The notes under the pieces are model-generated. The model saw only the letters and a list, made by a program, of their open reading frames with translations. It made no database searches and was not told where the DNA came from. A stretch of DNA of 64,000 nucleotides, from the NCBI GenBank assembly GCA_013398615.1, contig VZSR01003803.1, positions 8,229,836-8,293,835 on the forward strand, written 5' to 3'. Position numbers and translations under genes: made by a program. Positions 14,000-25,847 of this stretch are shown here, one piece after another (the first letter of the stretch is position 1; every line of letters begins with the position of its first letter). Origin of the DNA: Brachypodius melanocephalos. Its lineage: Eukaryota; Chordata; Aves; Passeriformes; Pycnonotidae.

Positions 14000-15001
14000 G
14001 TTAGATTCATAGAAATATATTTAAAAGACATCTAGTCCAACCACCATGGACAAGAATATCTTTCACTGTAACAGGTTGGTTAGTCTTGTCCAACTTCACC
14101 TTGAACACTTCCAATGATGGGGCATCCACCACCTTTCTGGGAAACCTGTTCCTGTGTCATCATCAAAAAAAAAATCTTTCTTATTTCCAAATCTACTTTC
14201 TTTCCATTCCATTTAAAATCATTGTCCTTTGTCCCATCATTACAGGTCCTGATAAATAAGTTTCTTTCATGTTTCTTATAAATCTCCTTTAAATATCAAA
14301 TAGTTGCAATAAAGTGTCTTCAGAGCCTTCTCTAATCCAGGCTGAACAGAGCCAGGTGTCTCTCAGCCTGACTTCACAGGAGAGGCGTTTTGCCCTTTCA
14401 TCATTCCTGTGGCCCTCCTCTGGACCTCCTCCAATGAGTCCATAGCTTTCTTGTGTTGGAGCCTCCGAACTGGATGCAGCACTTCAGGTGGGGTCTCCAA
14501 GAGTGGGCTGGAGGGGGAGCATTATGTTCCTCATCATGCTGAACACACTTCTCTCATGCAGCCCAGGATATGGGTACAAGCACACATTGCCTGCTCATGT
14601 ACAGCTTTTCACCCACTGGTACCCTTGAGGCTTTTCACAGGGCTGCTCCAGTTGTTTCATCCCCCAGTCTGTACCAATAGTGGAGACTGCCCTGACACAT
14701 GTACAGAACCTTGCACTTGGCTTTGTTGAACTTAATGAGGTTCACACGAGTTCCCTCCTCAAGCCTCTCAAGGTTGCTCTGGATGACTCCCCACCCATCT
14801 AGAAATCAGCTGCACTACTCATCTTGGTGTCACCTGCTAACTTGCTCAAGAGCACTTGATCCCACTGTCTGTGCTTGTGTTGGCTGTTGTACAGACCCTG
14901 GGAAGACAGCACTTGTTATTGATTTCCACCTATACATGAGACTATTGTCTGCAACCCTTTGGATGTAGCTATGAAGACAATTCCTAGCCCAGCTAACAGT
15001 T
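14000..15001 (-). mobile_element. CR1 LINE, minus strand, 3' segment
   Basis: The left end carries the complement of the CR1 3' tail (TTAGATTCATAGAA, ACATCTAGTCCAACC). Moving right, characteristic blocks appear in the correct order for an inverted CR1. These include the Cys-poor 3' end of ORF2 and phrases such as CTGGACCTCCTCC, ACTTGGCTTTGTTGAACTTA and CAGCTGCACTACTC. The coding frame is broken by many stops. The plus-strand frames at 14409-14968 are antisense shadows. The element continues at 15583 after an inserted LTR. Confidence 0.9.
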
Positions 15002-15006
15002 CATAA

Positions 15007-15577
15007 TGTTGTGGTTTAGCCAGAGCCAGCAATTAAGCCCCACACAGCCACTCACTATCTCCTCCACTGGTGGCATGGGGGAATGGTAAAAGTGAGAAAA
15101 CTTGTAGACTGAGGTAAAGACAGTTCAGTAGGTAAAGCAAAAGCCATGCACACGAGGAAAGCAAAACAAGAAATTCATTCACCATTTTCCATGGGCAGGC
15201 AGATGTTCAGTCATCTCCAGTACATCAGGGCTCCATCACACATAATGCTGACTTGGTAAGACAAGCACTCCCACTCTGAACATCACCTCCTTCCTCCTCC
15301 TTCTCCCTACATTTATGTACTGAGCATGATGTCACAGGGTTTGAAATATCCATGTGGCCATTTGGGGTCACCCGTGCCAGCTGTCTCCAATCCCAACATC
15401 TGGAGCACCCCAGCCTCCTTGCTGGTGGGGCGGTACAAGTAGAATGGTCCGTGATGCTGTGCAAGTGTTGCTCAGCACTACCAAAATTACTTCAATATTA
15501 TCAACAGTGCTTTCAGCCCAAATCCAAAACATTGAAGCTACTATGGAGAATAATCCCACAGTACATTCCATCCGTAC
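15007..15577 (-). mobile_element. Solo LTR nested inside CR1, flanked by CATAA direct repeat
   Basis: It belongs to the same LTR family as 3761-4371. The plus strand starts TGTTGTGGTTTAGCC. On the minus strand a TATA-like motif (TACATAAAT, complement near 15310) follows the conserved ATGATGTCA-type promoter block. The poly(A) signal has decayed (CTACTGAACTG instead of CTATTAAACTG). CATAA lies immediately outside both ends (15002-15006 and 15578-15582), fitting a 5-bp target-site duplication. The outermost bases at the right end read TAC rather than the canonical CA, so the border could be off by one or two bases. It interrupts a CR1 copy and is therefore younger than it. Confidence 0.85.
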
Positions 15578-15582
15578 CATAA

Positions 15583-16120
15583 GTCTCTAATTTAAAGATA
15601 GCTAAGTTGTGATGGACTGCACCAAAGTTCTTACAGAAATCTAGGTAGATGTCATCCCTAAATGCTCCCCTCTCAAGGGAAGCAGTGACTCCATAGTAGG
15701 CCACTAGATTAGTCAGGCAGAATTTGCCCTTGGTGAAGCCATTATGGCAATCTCTAATTACCTCCCTGTCTTCCATATATTTTGACATATCTCAGGAGGG
15801 ATCTGTTCCATGATCTTAGCAGTCAGAGAGGTAAGGCTGACTGGTCACTAACTTTCCAGGTATCCCTTTTTACCCTTCTTAAGAATGGGAGCAATAATCT
15901 GCTTTCTCCAGCCACTGGAGACTTTACTTGAATGCCACAGCTTTTGAGGTATGATGGAAAATGATTTAGCAACTACATCATTCCCTCAGGATCCTGGGGT
16001 GTATCTCATCTAGTCCCAGGGACTTATGTATTTTCAGACACCTTAGATGGTCTCAAACCTGACTTTCATTCATGATGGGAGGACCATTTCTAATGGCACA
16101 TAAGACCACATCAGGCTGGG
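15583..16120 (-). mobile_element. CR1 LINE, minus strand, reverse-transcriptase segment
   Basis: This is the upstream continuation of the CR1 at 14000-15001. Minus-strand translation from 15788 gives MEDREVIRD, then FTKGKFCLTNL, then IYLDFCKNF, which are landmarks of the CR1 reverse-transcriptase palm. The first catalytic Asp (in YLDF) is kept, but the motif-A residue after NF is Gly where CR1 normally has Asp. The reading frame breaks both upstream and at the LTR insertion, so it is a dead copy. Similarity fades around 16120. Confidence 0.85.
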
Positions 16121-18174
16121 TATATAAAAATATTTTTCTAATATTATTGACTGTTTTATTGTTCTCAGCAGAAAAACATATTACTGATTATGTAAAATAA
16201 TTTTGATAATTATTTTTATTTTCACCCCAATTGTTTAAGATGGTTGCAAAAACAAAGAATAAAAGTAGCCATTTCTGAAAAACTCAGTGTTTAATTCTGA
16301 GATAATCTAAAAAGTTTAAACATTTTAATTCATATGATTAAGAGTTCTGACTTGGTTTCATATTACTTTAAATTAAAATAAAAAAAAGAAAAGAAAGATA
16401 AAAAAATACTTTGATGATAAATAAATTCTGAATACTTCATCACAAATGCAACTTAATATCAGAAAACATGACCAAGTTATCCTAAGTAACAGCACATATT
16501 GACTAATCTGCAATAAATATCCATAAAACAGAAATAATAAATAAATATTTGTGCTCTTGTTCCATGAAAAATACAAGGTAATTGAATTCAGAGTATTCTT
16601 TTTCTACTAGGAGCTATGTTAGCTTGAATTGCATGATATTTGCTTTGGGCTGAGCTGCATCTACCTAATAAGTTACCACAGATCAGCAGATGTATGTCAG
16701 CTTTCTACTAACCAACATGTGATTAATATTCCATGCCCTTGATGTGTTACTAGTTCTAGCAATTGAACAGCTTTTAATTGAAATTGCAATAGTCACTGAA
16801 AACCAGTATCTACAACATATTCATTCTTTTTGTAACTATTACTGTGTTTTGTGAGGCAAAGTCAATATTTAATTTCATTTTTTTTACCTTTCTACTACAT
16901 ACTGGTTTATGTTTCAAAATTCCATCATGCTAATACACTAATTATTTTCTGGGTGGTCCTCCCCACATCAATTGCCTGCTATGCTAATCAGACTTCAGGG
17001 AATATCTTTCTTTCTAGTCATTGCCAATGTCAAAGTATTCTAGAGGGGAGATGATTAGTGGTGTAGCTTCATTGGATTTGAAATGTACTGAGGTCTGATC
17101 TCCCATTCAGGCACTAAACCTTTGAAATTTTGCTTCATGTCAGAACAGTGCACCTGCTCCTGCTCAGGGGCATGGATTGAATGAAGGATTTACAAACCCC
17201 CAGAGAAGTTCATCTACTTTATCAAGCAATCCTGTCAGTTTTTCTGCAGAGTCCAACTTCTAGTTACACAATTTCTGTGTTTCATCCCTCTGGTTCACCA
17301 GTGGGTAAACTAATTTCCTACCTAATGGAAGGATTTGTGACAGCTTAAATGTGACATGAGGCTAATGAGTTGAACTAGGCTGATTTCAAAACTCATTCCA
17401 ACAAGAAAGACTTTATGACTTACGAATTGTTTTCACAGCTACAATTCATTTTTAAAAGCGTATTTAGCTTAGCTGAGAAAAATTCTTTGAAGTGCCGTAT
17501 CCAAGTCTGAAGTGACTATTTTTATTTTTTTATTTTTTCCCCACCCTACCATCCTCACTCCCACTGATATCTGGACTGCCTTTCCCTGGTTTCCTTTCAC
17601 ACTTTGCAAATATTGTCTCCTGCTGTACTCCAGCTGGCAGGAATTCAGCAGCTCTCAGTGTTCACATTTGGAATCCATCCTGAGATGATGAAAGATTGAA
17701 GTCAAAGAAAGGAGAATTGGACTATTTTCCCTACATGCTTCTGCAGCTGATCCCACACTTCTCAGACTAATTCAGTCCCTGATTTCTGAAGGTGTCATTG
17801 CTAGTGTTATGAGTACAGACATGCAAAGACAGACCATGTGAGCATGTTTCACAATTTCAATAGATGTCATGGGGGAAATGTTTGCATGGAGAAAAAATAG
17901 CTACTAGGAAGAACTTCATATTTGCTCTTACGAAGGTGAGAGTTACTTTGCTGAGCTTAAAGATAGTGCAATAAAAGCTGACTGTGAAATCATAATTAGC
18001 TAATAAAAATAAAGAACTGTATCAAATATTTCTTGCCAGCTGCTCAGCTAAAGTCACGTTAGTATATGATTTTTCTGTAAAACCACTTTCTGTTGAGAAC
18101 AGACAAAAATAAAATATAATCACTGTTCCTGATAGAAGTCAAACTAAGGATGAGATGAGAAATTGTCTAGATGC
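16121..18174. other. Stretch without recognised gene
   Basis: Nothing coding is recognised. A possible very short CR1 3' tail (plus strand, about 17360-17425, TGAGTTGAACTAGGCTGATT then TTTATGACTT) is the only repeat-like signal, and it is weak. Confidence 0.5.
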
Positions 18175-19210
18175 ATGCAGCCAGATAGTTGTAGTCAATG
18201 GCTCTGTGTTGCAGTGGAGGCCAGTGATCAGTGGTGTCCCTTGGGACTCTGTCTTAGAGTCAATGCTCTTAAATAGCCCCTGATATTAATATCCCTCAAT
18301 TAATATCAATGTCACAGACATCTGGATCAAGTACACAGTGATACTGAGTGCAGCCTCAGCAAGTTTTCAGATTGCACCAAGCTGAGCAGTGCAGGTGGCA
18401 CAGCAGAAGGATGCCGGGCCTTCCAGAGGAACCTGGACAAACCAGAAGTGGACCCATGGGAGCCTCATGAACTTCAAGAAGGCCAAGAGCAAAGTCCTGC
18501 ACCTGGGGTGAGAAAGGCCACAGACTGGGTGATGAGCTCACTGAGAGCAGCCCTGAAGAGAAGGACTTGAGGGTTCTGGTCGATGAAAAGGTTGGACATG
18601 AGCCAACAGTGTGTGACTATAGCCCAGAAATCCAGCCCTGTCATGGGCTACATCAAAACAGGACTGGCCAGCAGAGTGAAAGAGGTGATTCTCCTTTATT
18701 CTGACCTTGTGAGAGCCCACCTGGAGTACAGAACCAATGTCTGAGGTCTTCACCACAGACCTGGAGTGGGAGTGGGTTCAGAGGAGGGCTGAAAGGTTCA
18801 TAAGAAGGGTGAAGCATCTCTCATGTGGAGACAGGCTGAGAGAGCTGAGGTTGTTTAGCCTGAAGAAGGTTCTGGGCACATCTCATTGCAGGCTTTCAGT
18901 ACCTAAAGGGGCCTTATAAAAAAGGTGGGAAGGAACTTTTTACACAGGCAGATAGAACAAGCAAGGATGGTTTTAAACTAAAGAGGGGAGGTTTAGATTG
19001 GATATTAGGAAGAAATTCTTTACTGTGATTGTGATGAGGTACTGGAACGAGTTGTGCAGGGAAGCTGTTGGATGTCCCACTCCTAGAAGCGTTCAGTGCT
19101 AAATTGGATGGGGGTTTGAGAAAACTGATTTAGAGAGTGTTATCTCTGTCCATGGCAGGGGGGATGGAGCTGCATGATCTTTAATATTTCTTTCAACCCA
19201 AACTGTTTTA
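18175..19210 (+). mobile_element. CR1 LINE, plus strand, 3' half
   Basis: Continuous similarity to CR1 starts in the reverse-transcriptase region (GTAGTCAATGGCTCTGTG, then GATCAGTGGTGTCCCTTGG). It continues through the 3' part of ORF2 (GAAGGACTTGAGGGTTCTGG, GAGAGAGCTGAGGTTGTTTAG) and the 3' UTR (GGATATTAGGAAGAAATTC) to a degenerate tail at about 19195-19214 (CAACCCAAACTGTTTTATGA). About 1 kb remains, 5'-truncated as is usual for LINEs. Many indels and stops make it non-functional. A local expansion with a repeated TAATATC-type block near 18285-18310 disrupts the reverse-transcriptase region. Confidence 0.92.
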
Positions 19211-19309
19211 TGACTATGGCAAGGAATCCAAACCGTAGTGAGTTAATCTAGCCAGCATCCAATCACTCACAGAGATTCTTGTTTGATTCCCTCCTCTGAA
19301 GAAATGAAA

Positions 19310-19713
19310 GAACAAGCACATGTACAGCCATTTCCTGGCAAGGGGGACCTTGGCACAAATGACAATGTTTGGGAAGGCAAACACCACAATCATAAATGTC
19401 CTCCATGACTCCTCCTCTCCCAAATCACTTATTGCTGAGCCCAGTGTCACACCATATGGGATATTCCTTTGGTCAGATCAGGTCAGCTGTTTTGGCCATG
19501 CCTCCTTGCAATTTTTTGCACACTCCCAGCTCCCATCAGGGAGAAGCTGGAGGAAGCATGGAGTGAGGAAGAAACCTTGGTGCTGTTCAGGCACTACAAC
19601 ATTAGCCAAAACACTCTTGAGTTCTCTACACTGTTTTAGTCACAAATCGAAAGCACAGGACAATTGAGGCTGCTATGCAGAAAGTTAACTTCATCCCAGC
19701 CAGATCCTGTACT
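19310..19713 (-). mobile_element. Truncated retroviral LTR, same family as 3761 and 15007
   Basis: The plus-strand order matches the reverse complement of the family LTR. A CAGCCATTTCCTGG block comes first, then TTTGGGAAGGCAAACACCA, then the promoter block around ACACCATATGGGATATTCC. It ends with AAGTTAACTTCATCCCAGCC. The U5-side end is missing or too diverged left of about 19310. The element begins about 100 bp from the tail of the preceding CR1. Confidence 0.75.
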
Positions 19714-20699
19714 CAAAATACATTTGTTAAGTACCAAGTGAAAAAGGAAATAATGCACTCTTCTGCTCTGTTTAAACTCCCCTTGTGATATTAGCAAACT
19801 AATCCATTTATTACATACATTTCTGACAGGTGTAACTGTATAAAGCTCTGTCACACATGACAAGCTCAGTTCTACCCTTTTGGCTGCAATCTGAAAAAAG
19901 CACATACTTTACAGAAGATTAGCACATTCCCTCTGAGGTGAAATTCTGGCACAGTTCCCACTCAGTTTAGTATCTATGTCTGTATTATTTTTGTGGCAGG
20001 ACTTGAGCACTGTTTACTGAGCCCATGAGTGCATCTTGGACACACCTACACTATTTAAACCAAAGGCTGCCTCAGACCTTGTGCATTCATATTGTGTCCA
20101 CTTTGACATGGAAGATAGCCCATTCCTGACACTGTGAACATACAGCACCAGAGGGATGAGATTGAAGACTAGGTTCAGAAATGTGAAGTAAAATATATTT
20201 GTGTGTGCTATGTGTCTTAATTCTCTGTATTAACTTGCCTAGAGTCATAGGAAAGAGCTACATGTATCTGAAAGGCCCTAGTTGGACCCAGGGCACATGA
20301 CAGCTGCATTCTTTTTGACTGGCAGATGGTGCATGAAGCATCCAGAGTGCTGCATTTAATACTCGATGCTCTATTTAAGCCACTGTCAATGGAGACAGGA
20401 CAGCTATTCTGTGGTCTGGGAACTGAGTTATCTTCTAAACTTTCATGAGTGAAAAGCCATTTTCGGTACTCTGGGGTATCTGAAATATCTGAAGTTGGCT
20501 GACGTTACAGATTGACAGATGCAGCAGATGGAATAAAATCCATGAGAAACACAGGTGTTTCTTCATGTACCAAAGACCAGGCAAAACACAAAATCTCAGG
20601 CCATGGCAGACTGATGTGCCTACACAAGAACTAAATCTAGACCTTGCTATTTGTTCATTACATTCAAAATCTTGTAATGTGAGAAAATAAACACATATT
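19714..20699. other. Stretch without recognised gene
   Basis: I see no coding signal and no repeat I can name. Confidence 0.5.
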
Positions 20700-21095
20700 A
20701 TGGTTTATTTGGGGCACTGTCAGGGAATACCTGCAGGTGCCCAGGGTGATGGTCAAGGGCTTGGTGGCTCAGGTGTTTTTTAACTCAGTTATGCTTGTGA
20801 GGGTAAAGGGCTTGAGATGGAGTAGATGGATTATGATGGTCAACACTAGTGATGAAACAGGTATCAAACTCAAAGATTTGGTTCTTGCAGTCACAGAACC
20901 TCCTTAGAAGACTGAGGGTTGTTAGGCAGAAATAAAATTCTCTTGATCAGGAGGGACAAAAATCTCATTTGCAAGCAGGGACGTCAAACGGGTAAAAAGA
21001 AATGAAAGAAATCTTATGTTCAGAGGGAAGGGTTAAATGATCTCCAGATGTCCTTTCTAATGTCTTCAGTTCTGTGATTCTGTGATTCTATGAAG
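20700..21095 (+). mobile_element. Possible CR1-like LINE fragment with octamer tail
   Basis: The right end is a clear CR1-type terminus. A GGGTTAAATGATCTCCAGATG block leads to three tail units (TTCTGTGA, TTCTGTGA, TTCTATGA at about 21069-21092). The body upstream, from about 20715 (CCTGCAGGTGCCCAGGGTGA), is only loosely similar to anything I recognise, so the left boundary is a guess. Confidence 0.55.
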
Positions 21096-21298
21096 GCAAG
21101 AATTTATTGTTAATGTAGAAAAAGCCTTTACAACTAAGCAAAATGCAGAAATCACTTACCATTTTTCTAAATACTAAAAGTCATCTAATAGTCATACTAA
21201 CAGTCCTACTCAAGACTATTTAATTAAGGGATCAGAATAGGGACTGGTGTTATGAAGAGCCACCAACATCTTCAGTTTTTTGCTAAAAGACTGACAAT

Positions 21299-21398
21299 NN
21301 NNNNNNNNNNNNNNNNNNNNNNNNNNNNNNNNNNNNNNNNNNNNNNNNNNNNNNNNNNNNNNNNNNNNNNNNNNNNNNNNNNNNNNNNNNNNNNNNNN
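21299..21398. other. Assembly gap of 100 N
   Basis: Exactly 100 unknown bases, a size often used for gaps of unknown length. Open frames that cross it are not meaningful. Confidence 0.99.
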
Positions 21399-22723
21399 TT
21401 CTCAGTTTACTTGAGAATATTTCTGTCATGCCATGAATGAAAAAGAATTTTGAGGGAACCTCAACCAATCCTAGAATTCCTTGAATGTTATGCATGTATG
21501 GAGACTAAGATGAGTATGTGTACTACTGAGAAAAAAAAATACAGCACATTTAAGTGTATATGAGCAGAAATGCATCTGTCTTGATGACTGCTTAGAAGTG
21601 TTACTCACGATGCCAAAATAATGGGAATGTGCCTATTACACAAGGCAGAACAGTAGCTAAAAAATATCTTTCCATGTCCTATCAATCAGCACAGATATAA
21701 AAATTTAATCTTTCTTATTGCAGAAAAGTTTGTTATACTTTGAATGGTTTATCTCACTGGACAGACAGTTGTGTCTTCACTATGTCTCTCTTTACTCCAA
21801 AACTTGAACTCTCTGAGGAATCCTGCACATTTAGGGAGCTATACCTCACCTATATTTCTGTATTCAAACAGATCAGTCCCATTTCTTCCTCAGACTGAGC
21901 CAGCTGTAAGAAACTCTCATCCCCTGGTGGAAGATTCAGTAAAAGTAGCACAGAGTAGCATAAATGTTTTGGTATTTCTGTTTGTCTTGATATAGACAGA
22001 AATTCCATTGATTGAAGAAGGAGGAGGGGAACATGTACCCTAAGCACCTCTTCATTTACCACTGAAAATGGTAGGAATAAGAAGGCTATGTAGCCATTTT
22101 TAAACTTGGCTAGAGCAAGAGAAATGCAGAAGTAAGCCAGAACACGAGGGACAGGTCTACCACTGAAGCCACTTCCTTGCTTCAGTGCTACTGGCATTTA
22201 GCAGGGCTTTTTTATCTACACGAAAGAATCAAAATTTTCCTGAGATATAAAAACATTTCCAATCATTTTTTATTTTAGAATATTTCACCTCCCACATACA
22301 GCTACTCTTATCTCATTAGTTAAAATTTGCAATATGTTCTCTTCACTGTGTAGCAAAATACTTCTACACCTAAATGTGCAAGTTCTTTAGCTTCCTTCAA
22401 CATTAACTTGTAAATTTTCCTGAGTTACTTTACAAAGAAGCAGTCATCAAACAGTATTTAATGTTGGCCTTAGTTCTATCCCCTGAAAGTCCTGCGATCC
22501 TATAACTTACCTAAAAACTTAGGGTATAATTTCTGACAATAATTTTACCAAAAGCTTCATCAGCCCTTTATTTCCTCCACAAATGATGTAATTAAAACCT
22601 CATGTTAGTCAAATCCCTGATAGCTCTTGTTTTGTTTTTTAAGATAGTGGCATTTAATTCTCTCCAGGATCTACAAGAATGTGCCATTTTTGCCCAGGTG
22701 CCACGAAAGTAAATAATTTTATA

Positions 22724-22775
22724 AAATAATAATAATACTATTAATACTATTAATAATATTAATAATAATAATAAT
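22724..22775. repeat. (AAT)n microsatellite
   Basis: About 52 bp of AAT/ATT units, interrupted by ACT and ATATT. Confidence 0.9.
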
Positions 22776-23387
22776 GGTAGCTAATGAATAGCCACCATAA
22801 CTATACAGAACAATCATTCACAATAATTATCATCACAGCTGTAGCTAAACTAACAGTGTGGAAAGCATTTTCAGAAGATTTTAGGAAATTGAAATCCACA
22901 GAAACAAACGGGAAGATCAAGCATCACTCAAATAAAAAGATAGAACACCATGGAGGGAAATTCTTTTAGAAGTCTTGCTAAATTTCTTCATCAATAAACT
23001 ACTCAGTGATCCTACACAACATTAATGTACTAGAAAAAACTTGATTACTGTCCAAACTTCAGTATGGTGTGAGACATAGTGAGGCCATAGAGGCACCCGA
23101 AGAATCTTTCTTGTCATCTCTTTATGTCCCACAAAAATCTTCAAAAATCTGTCCAATGCAGACATCTGCCCATCTCTTGAGACTGCCAGGGTGAAACAGA
23201 TCACATTGTTTTGAAGTCAACATTTACAGTGTTGTCATCCTTTCATTATTAGATAAGTATAAAATTTTGCTAATTCACAGGAAAGCTTAAAGCTTCTTTT
23301 CAAGAGATTTCTCAAATCTACTATTCTGAACTCATTTCTTATTCATTTACTTCAGCTAATTACCATTAATTCCTTTGTTATTAATTA

Positions 23388-23457
23388 TAATAGCACTAAT
23401 TATAACAGAATTGTTTGGAAATCATTTTAATAGCACTGATCATAAAGAATTCATTTG
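23388..23457. repeat. Imperfect tandem duplication, period 40 bp
   Basis: TAATAGCACTAATTATAACA at 23388 recurs as TAATAGCACTGATCATAAAG at 23428. Each is followed by a GAATT and TTTG context. Confidence 0.7.
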
Positions 23458-24072
23458 ACATTTATAAGGACATCACATGTATTTTCTCAGTCATAGTTTA
23501 GCATCTGTAAACTTCAGGTACACTTTGGAAGAATTACATATGTACCAACCACAACTGAAGAGATGGAGGACTCAATCCAGTTGTTTGGGATGGAATTTTT
23601 TTCACAATCAGCCATATTAAGGAAGTAAAACAAATTTTGATGGATGTCTTGGTATCTGGTATAAGTTTTTGTACAAAACTCAAACAGATTTTCATTATTC
23701 CTTGATCAACATTCTCTGTACTTGCACATAGAGCTAGTATCTTTAGATGTATGAGTTTCACATATGAATTTTAATAAAGATTCAGCTTTATGCTTTTCAC
23801 TAAGAATTCAGATTCAGGCAATGAAATAAGCCTTTCTAAATCTTCCCAGCTGAAGATTAATTGTGTATGCAAAGATAAAACATTCACAGCTTTTATTTAA
23901 CTAATATACACTAGTTTCAGTGTAGACCTAATGCTTTCATCAGGCTGAAAATCTCATCATTGAAACTATCAGAATAAAATCTCATCATTTTTCCAGGGTG
24001 GTTAATTGGTGTACATCAGCTTAGTTATATTAGGATCTAGAGTAAAATAGCAATACAAGAAAAAAATGTAGT

Positions 24073-24127
24073 AATCAATATCATGATATGATATGATATG
24101 ATATGATATGATGTGATATGATATATT
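24073..24127. repeat. (GATAT)n pentanucleotide microsatellite
   Basis: Repeated ATGAT/GATAT units over about 50 bp, with one GTG interruption near 24111-24115. It directly precedes a 5'-truncated CR1 tail. Confidence 0.9.
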
Positions 24128-24345
24128 AACAGTGGAAATTGCACATAAATATAAGAAAACCTTCTTGACTGTGAGAGTGGTTAAACACTGTAACAAGTTT
24201 CCCAGAAATATGGTGATGCCTCCATCCTTAGTGGTACTTAAAATCTCACTGGGCTTGGTGCTGAGCAGACAGCTTCACTTGAAACAATTTTGGACAGGCA
24301 GGTTGAACTAAAGATTACTGGGACCCCTAGCAACCCCAATGATTT
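24128..24345 (+). mobile_element. CR1 LINE 3' UTR fragment
   Basis: Similarity begins at CTTCTTGACTGTGAGAGTGG and runs through AACAAGTTTCCCAGAAATAT to a decayed GGTTGAACTAAAGATTACTG and CCCCAATGATTTTCT end. It is about 200 bp with no coding sequence. Confidence 0.8.
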
Positions 24346-25847
24346 TCTCTTTTTTAATATGTAGGGAATTGGCACCTTCTCCTGCACAAAATCAATTTAT
24401 TTCTACATGAAAATCAAAATAAACAGGCTATCTTCCAAATCAATTAGCTAAATGAATTACCTGGAATTAAGGTGCCACATGTTAAGTAATCAGCCACTAT
24501 TTTCCCTTTCATGAAAGTTACTGTTACAAATTTAGAATCAAGCTGCTCAACCCCCCCAGTTTATTTACAGAAAGCAATATTTTGAAGAGTACACTTATAA
24601 ACAGGTTGTAGGGCCTGTTTTGGAGTGCTTAATTGATCTTGGAGTGTTTCAGAGGTACTCTGCTAAGACTGAAGAGGGAAAGAGAATAACATATTAGCAA
24701 GGTGATCATGTGAACACCCTCTAATCATCTCTTTATTGGATATCATAACCAAATGTAATACCAGTAATCAGTAGCTCTTAAGAGACCTCAATGCAATATT
24801 TTTTACATGTGTAAACAGGGAAATAGCTCAATAGTGATGATGTTTATGATGCTGGTAACACAGAAAAGTCATAGTACAATAACATTTTATAGGAAAACTG
24901 ATTAGAAGATATTGACATAGTGAATGAACTGAAGGTTAATCAAAATTTATTTTGAAAATGAGGGGGCATTAATGAGTACAATCACATCTCTGTTTAAAGA
25001 AAAAAGGAAAAAAAGGAAAATTTAGAGAATCACTTTGTCTGTTATTTACCTGATGACCTAACCCCAGCAAGAAAGGAGGGAATCTATCTTGTACCCCTAT
25101 TAACATCCCACGAGACCTCTCAGACTAAATTTCAAAGGAGACTCCAAAATAAATTCTTCACCTTTCTATATGCCTCTTTACCTTCCCCTAGGGTATAGAA
25201 GCATCTGGATATTTAAAATCACCTGCATCAAATCTGATTCATTTAAAGCACTCAACTAGTCAATAGTGGCAGTGATGTGACTGTTATTAAATAGCTGTTG
25301 TCTCTTAATAGTCAGCTTATGATTACACACGGTGTGATATCCATGTTTTTTCATGAAATTGTAAACATGTATTTTCAATTCTGCATTTTTAACAATCAGC
25401 TGCCCTTCTGCTGCCATAGGTGAATCATTGGGATAAGCACAACCCCTGTTTATGCATTTTGAATGTTAAACTCATGCATCACCCATGATTCTGGGAAAAA
25501 AATGTTATTGCCACACATATACTTAACATTAGTTATAATTATTCTTTTTGCATGCACAAAGAGCCTTGTCTTTCTAAAACATATGAAATCTATTATGTAT
25601 ATAAAGATCAGGTTTGAATATATAGAAGTTTTGAGGAAACACTAGATCATTCTTACATTTTCAGACATATTTTCAGGTGTGTCTCAATATTAACTTTAAT
25701 ATTACTAGTGCGTATGATGTGGCTTATAGTTTCACTAGTTCAACTGTTATAATGGTCGCGAGATCATGAGGGAGTCACAGTATGTACAAATTTCAGTTCT
25801 TTTTGACTGACTGAATTTTCTGATACATATTCTGTTCGTTTTGTACC
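24346..25847. other. Stretch without recognised gene
   Basis: No gene or repeat was recognised. Confidence 0.5.

Larger units (their letters stand above)
21399..24072. other. AT-rich stretch, no gene recognised
   Basis: No gene was recognised. It contains an AAT-rich microsatellite and one local tandem duplication, listed separately. Confidence 0.55.

Noticed and set aside
14409..14968. Plus-strand frames of 106 and 89 codons
   Set aside because: They are shadows of an inverted CR1 ORF2.
21252..21495. Frames crossing the first N gap
   Set aside because: More than half of each is unknown sequence.
24073..24127. Possible CRISPR-like regular repeat
   Set aside because: It is a contiguous pentamer microsatellite without spacers. 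CRISPR arrays are not expected in this eukaryotic sequence.
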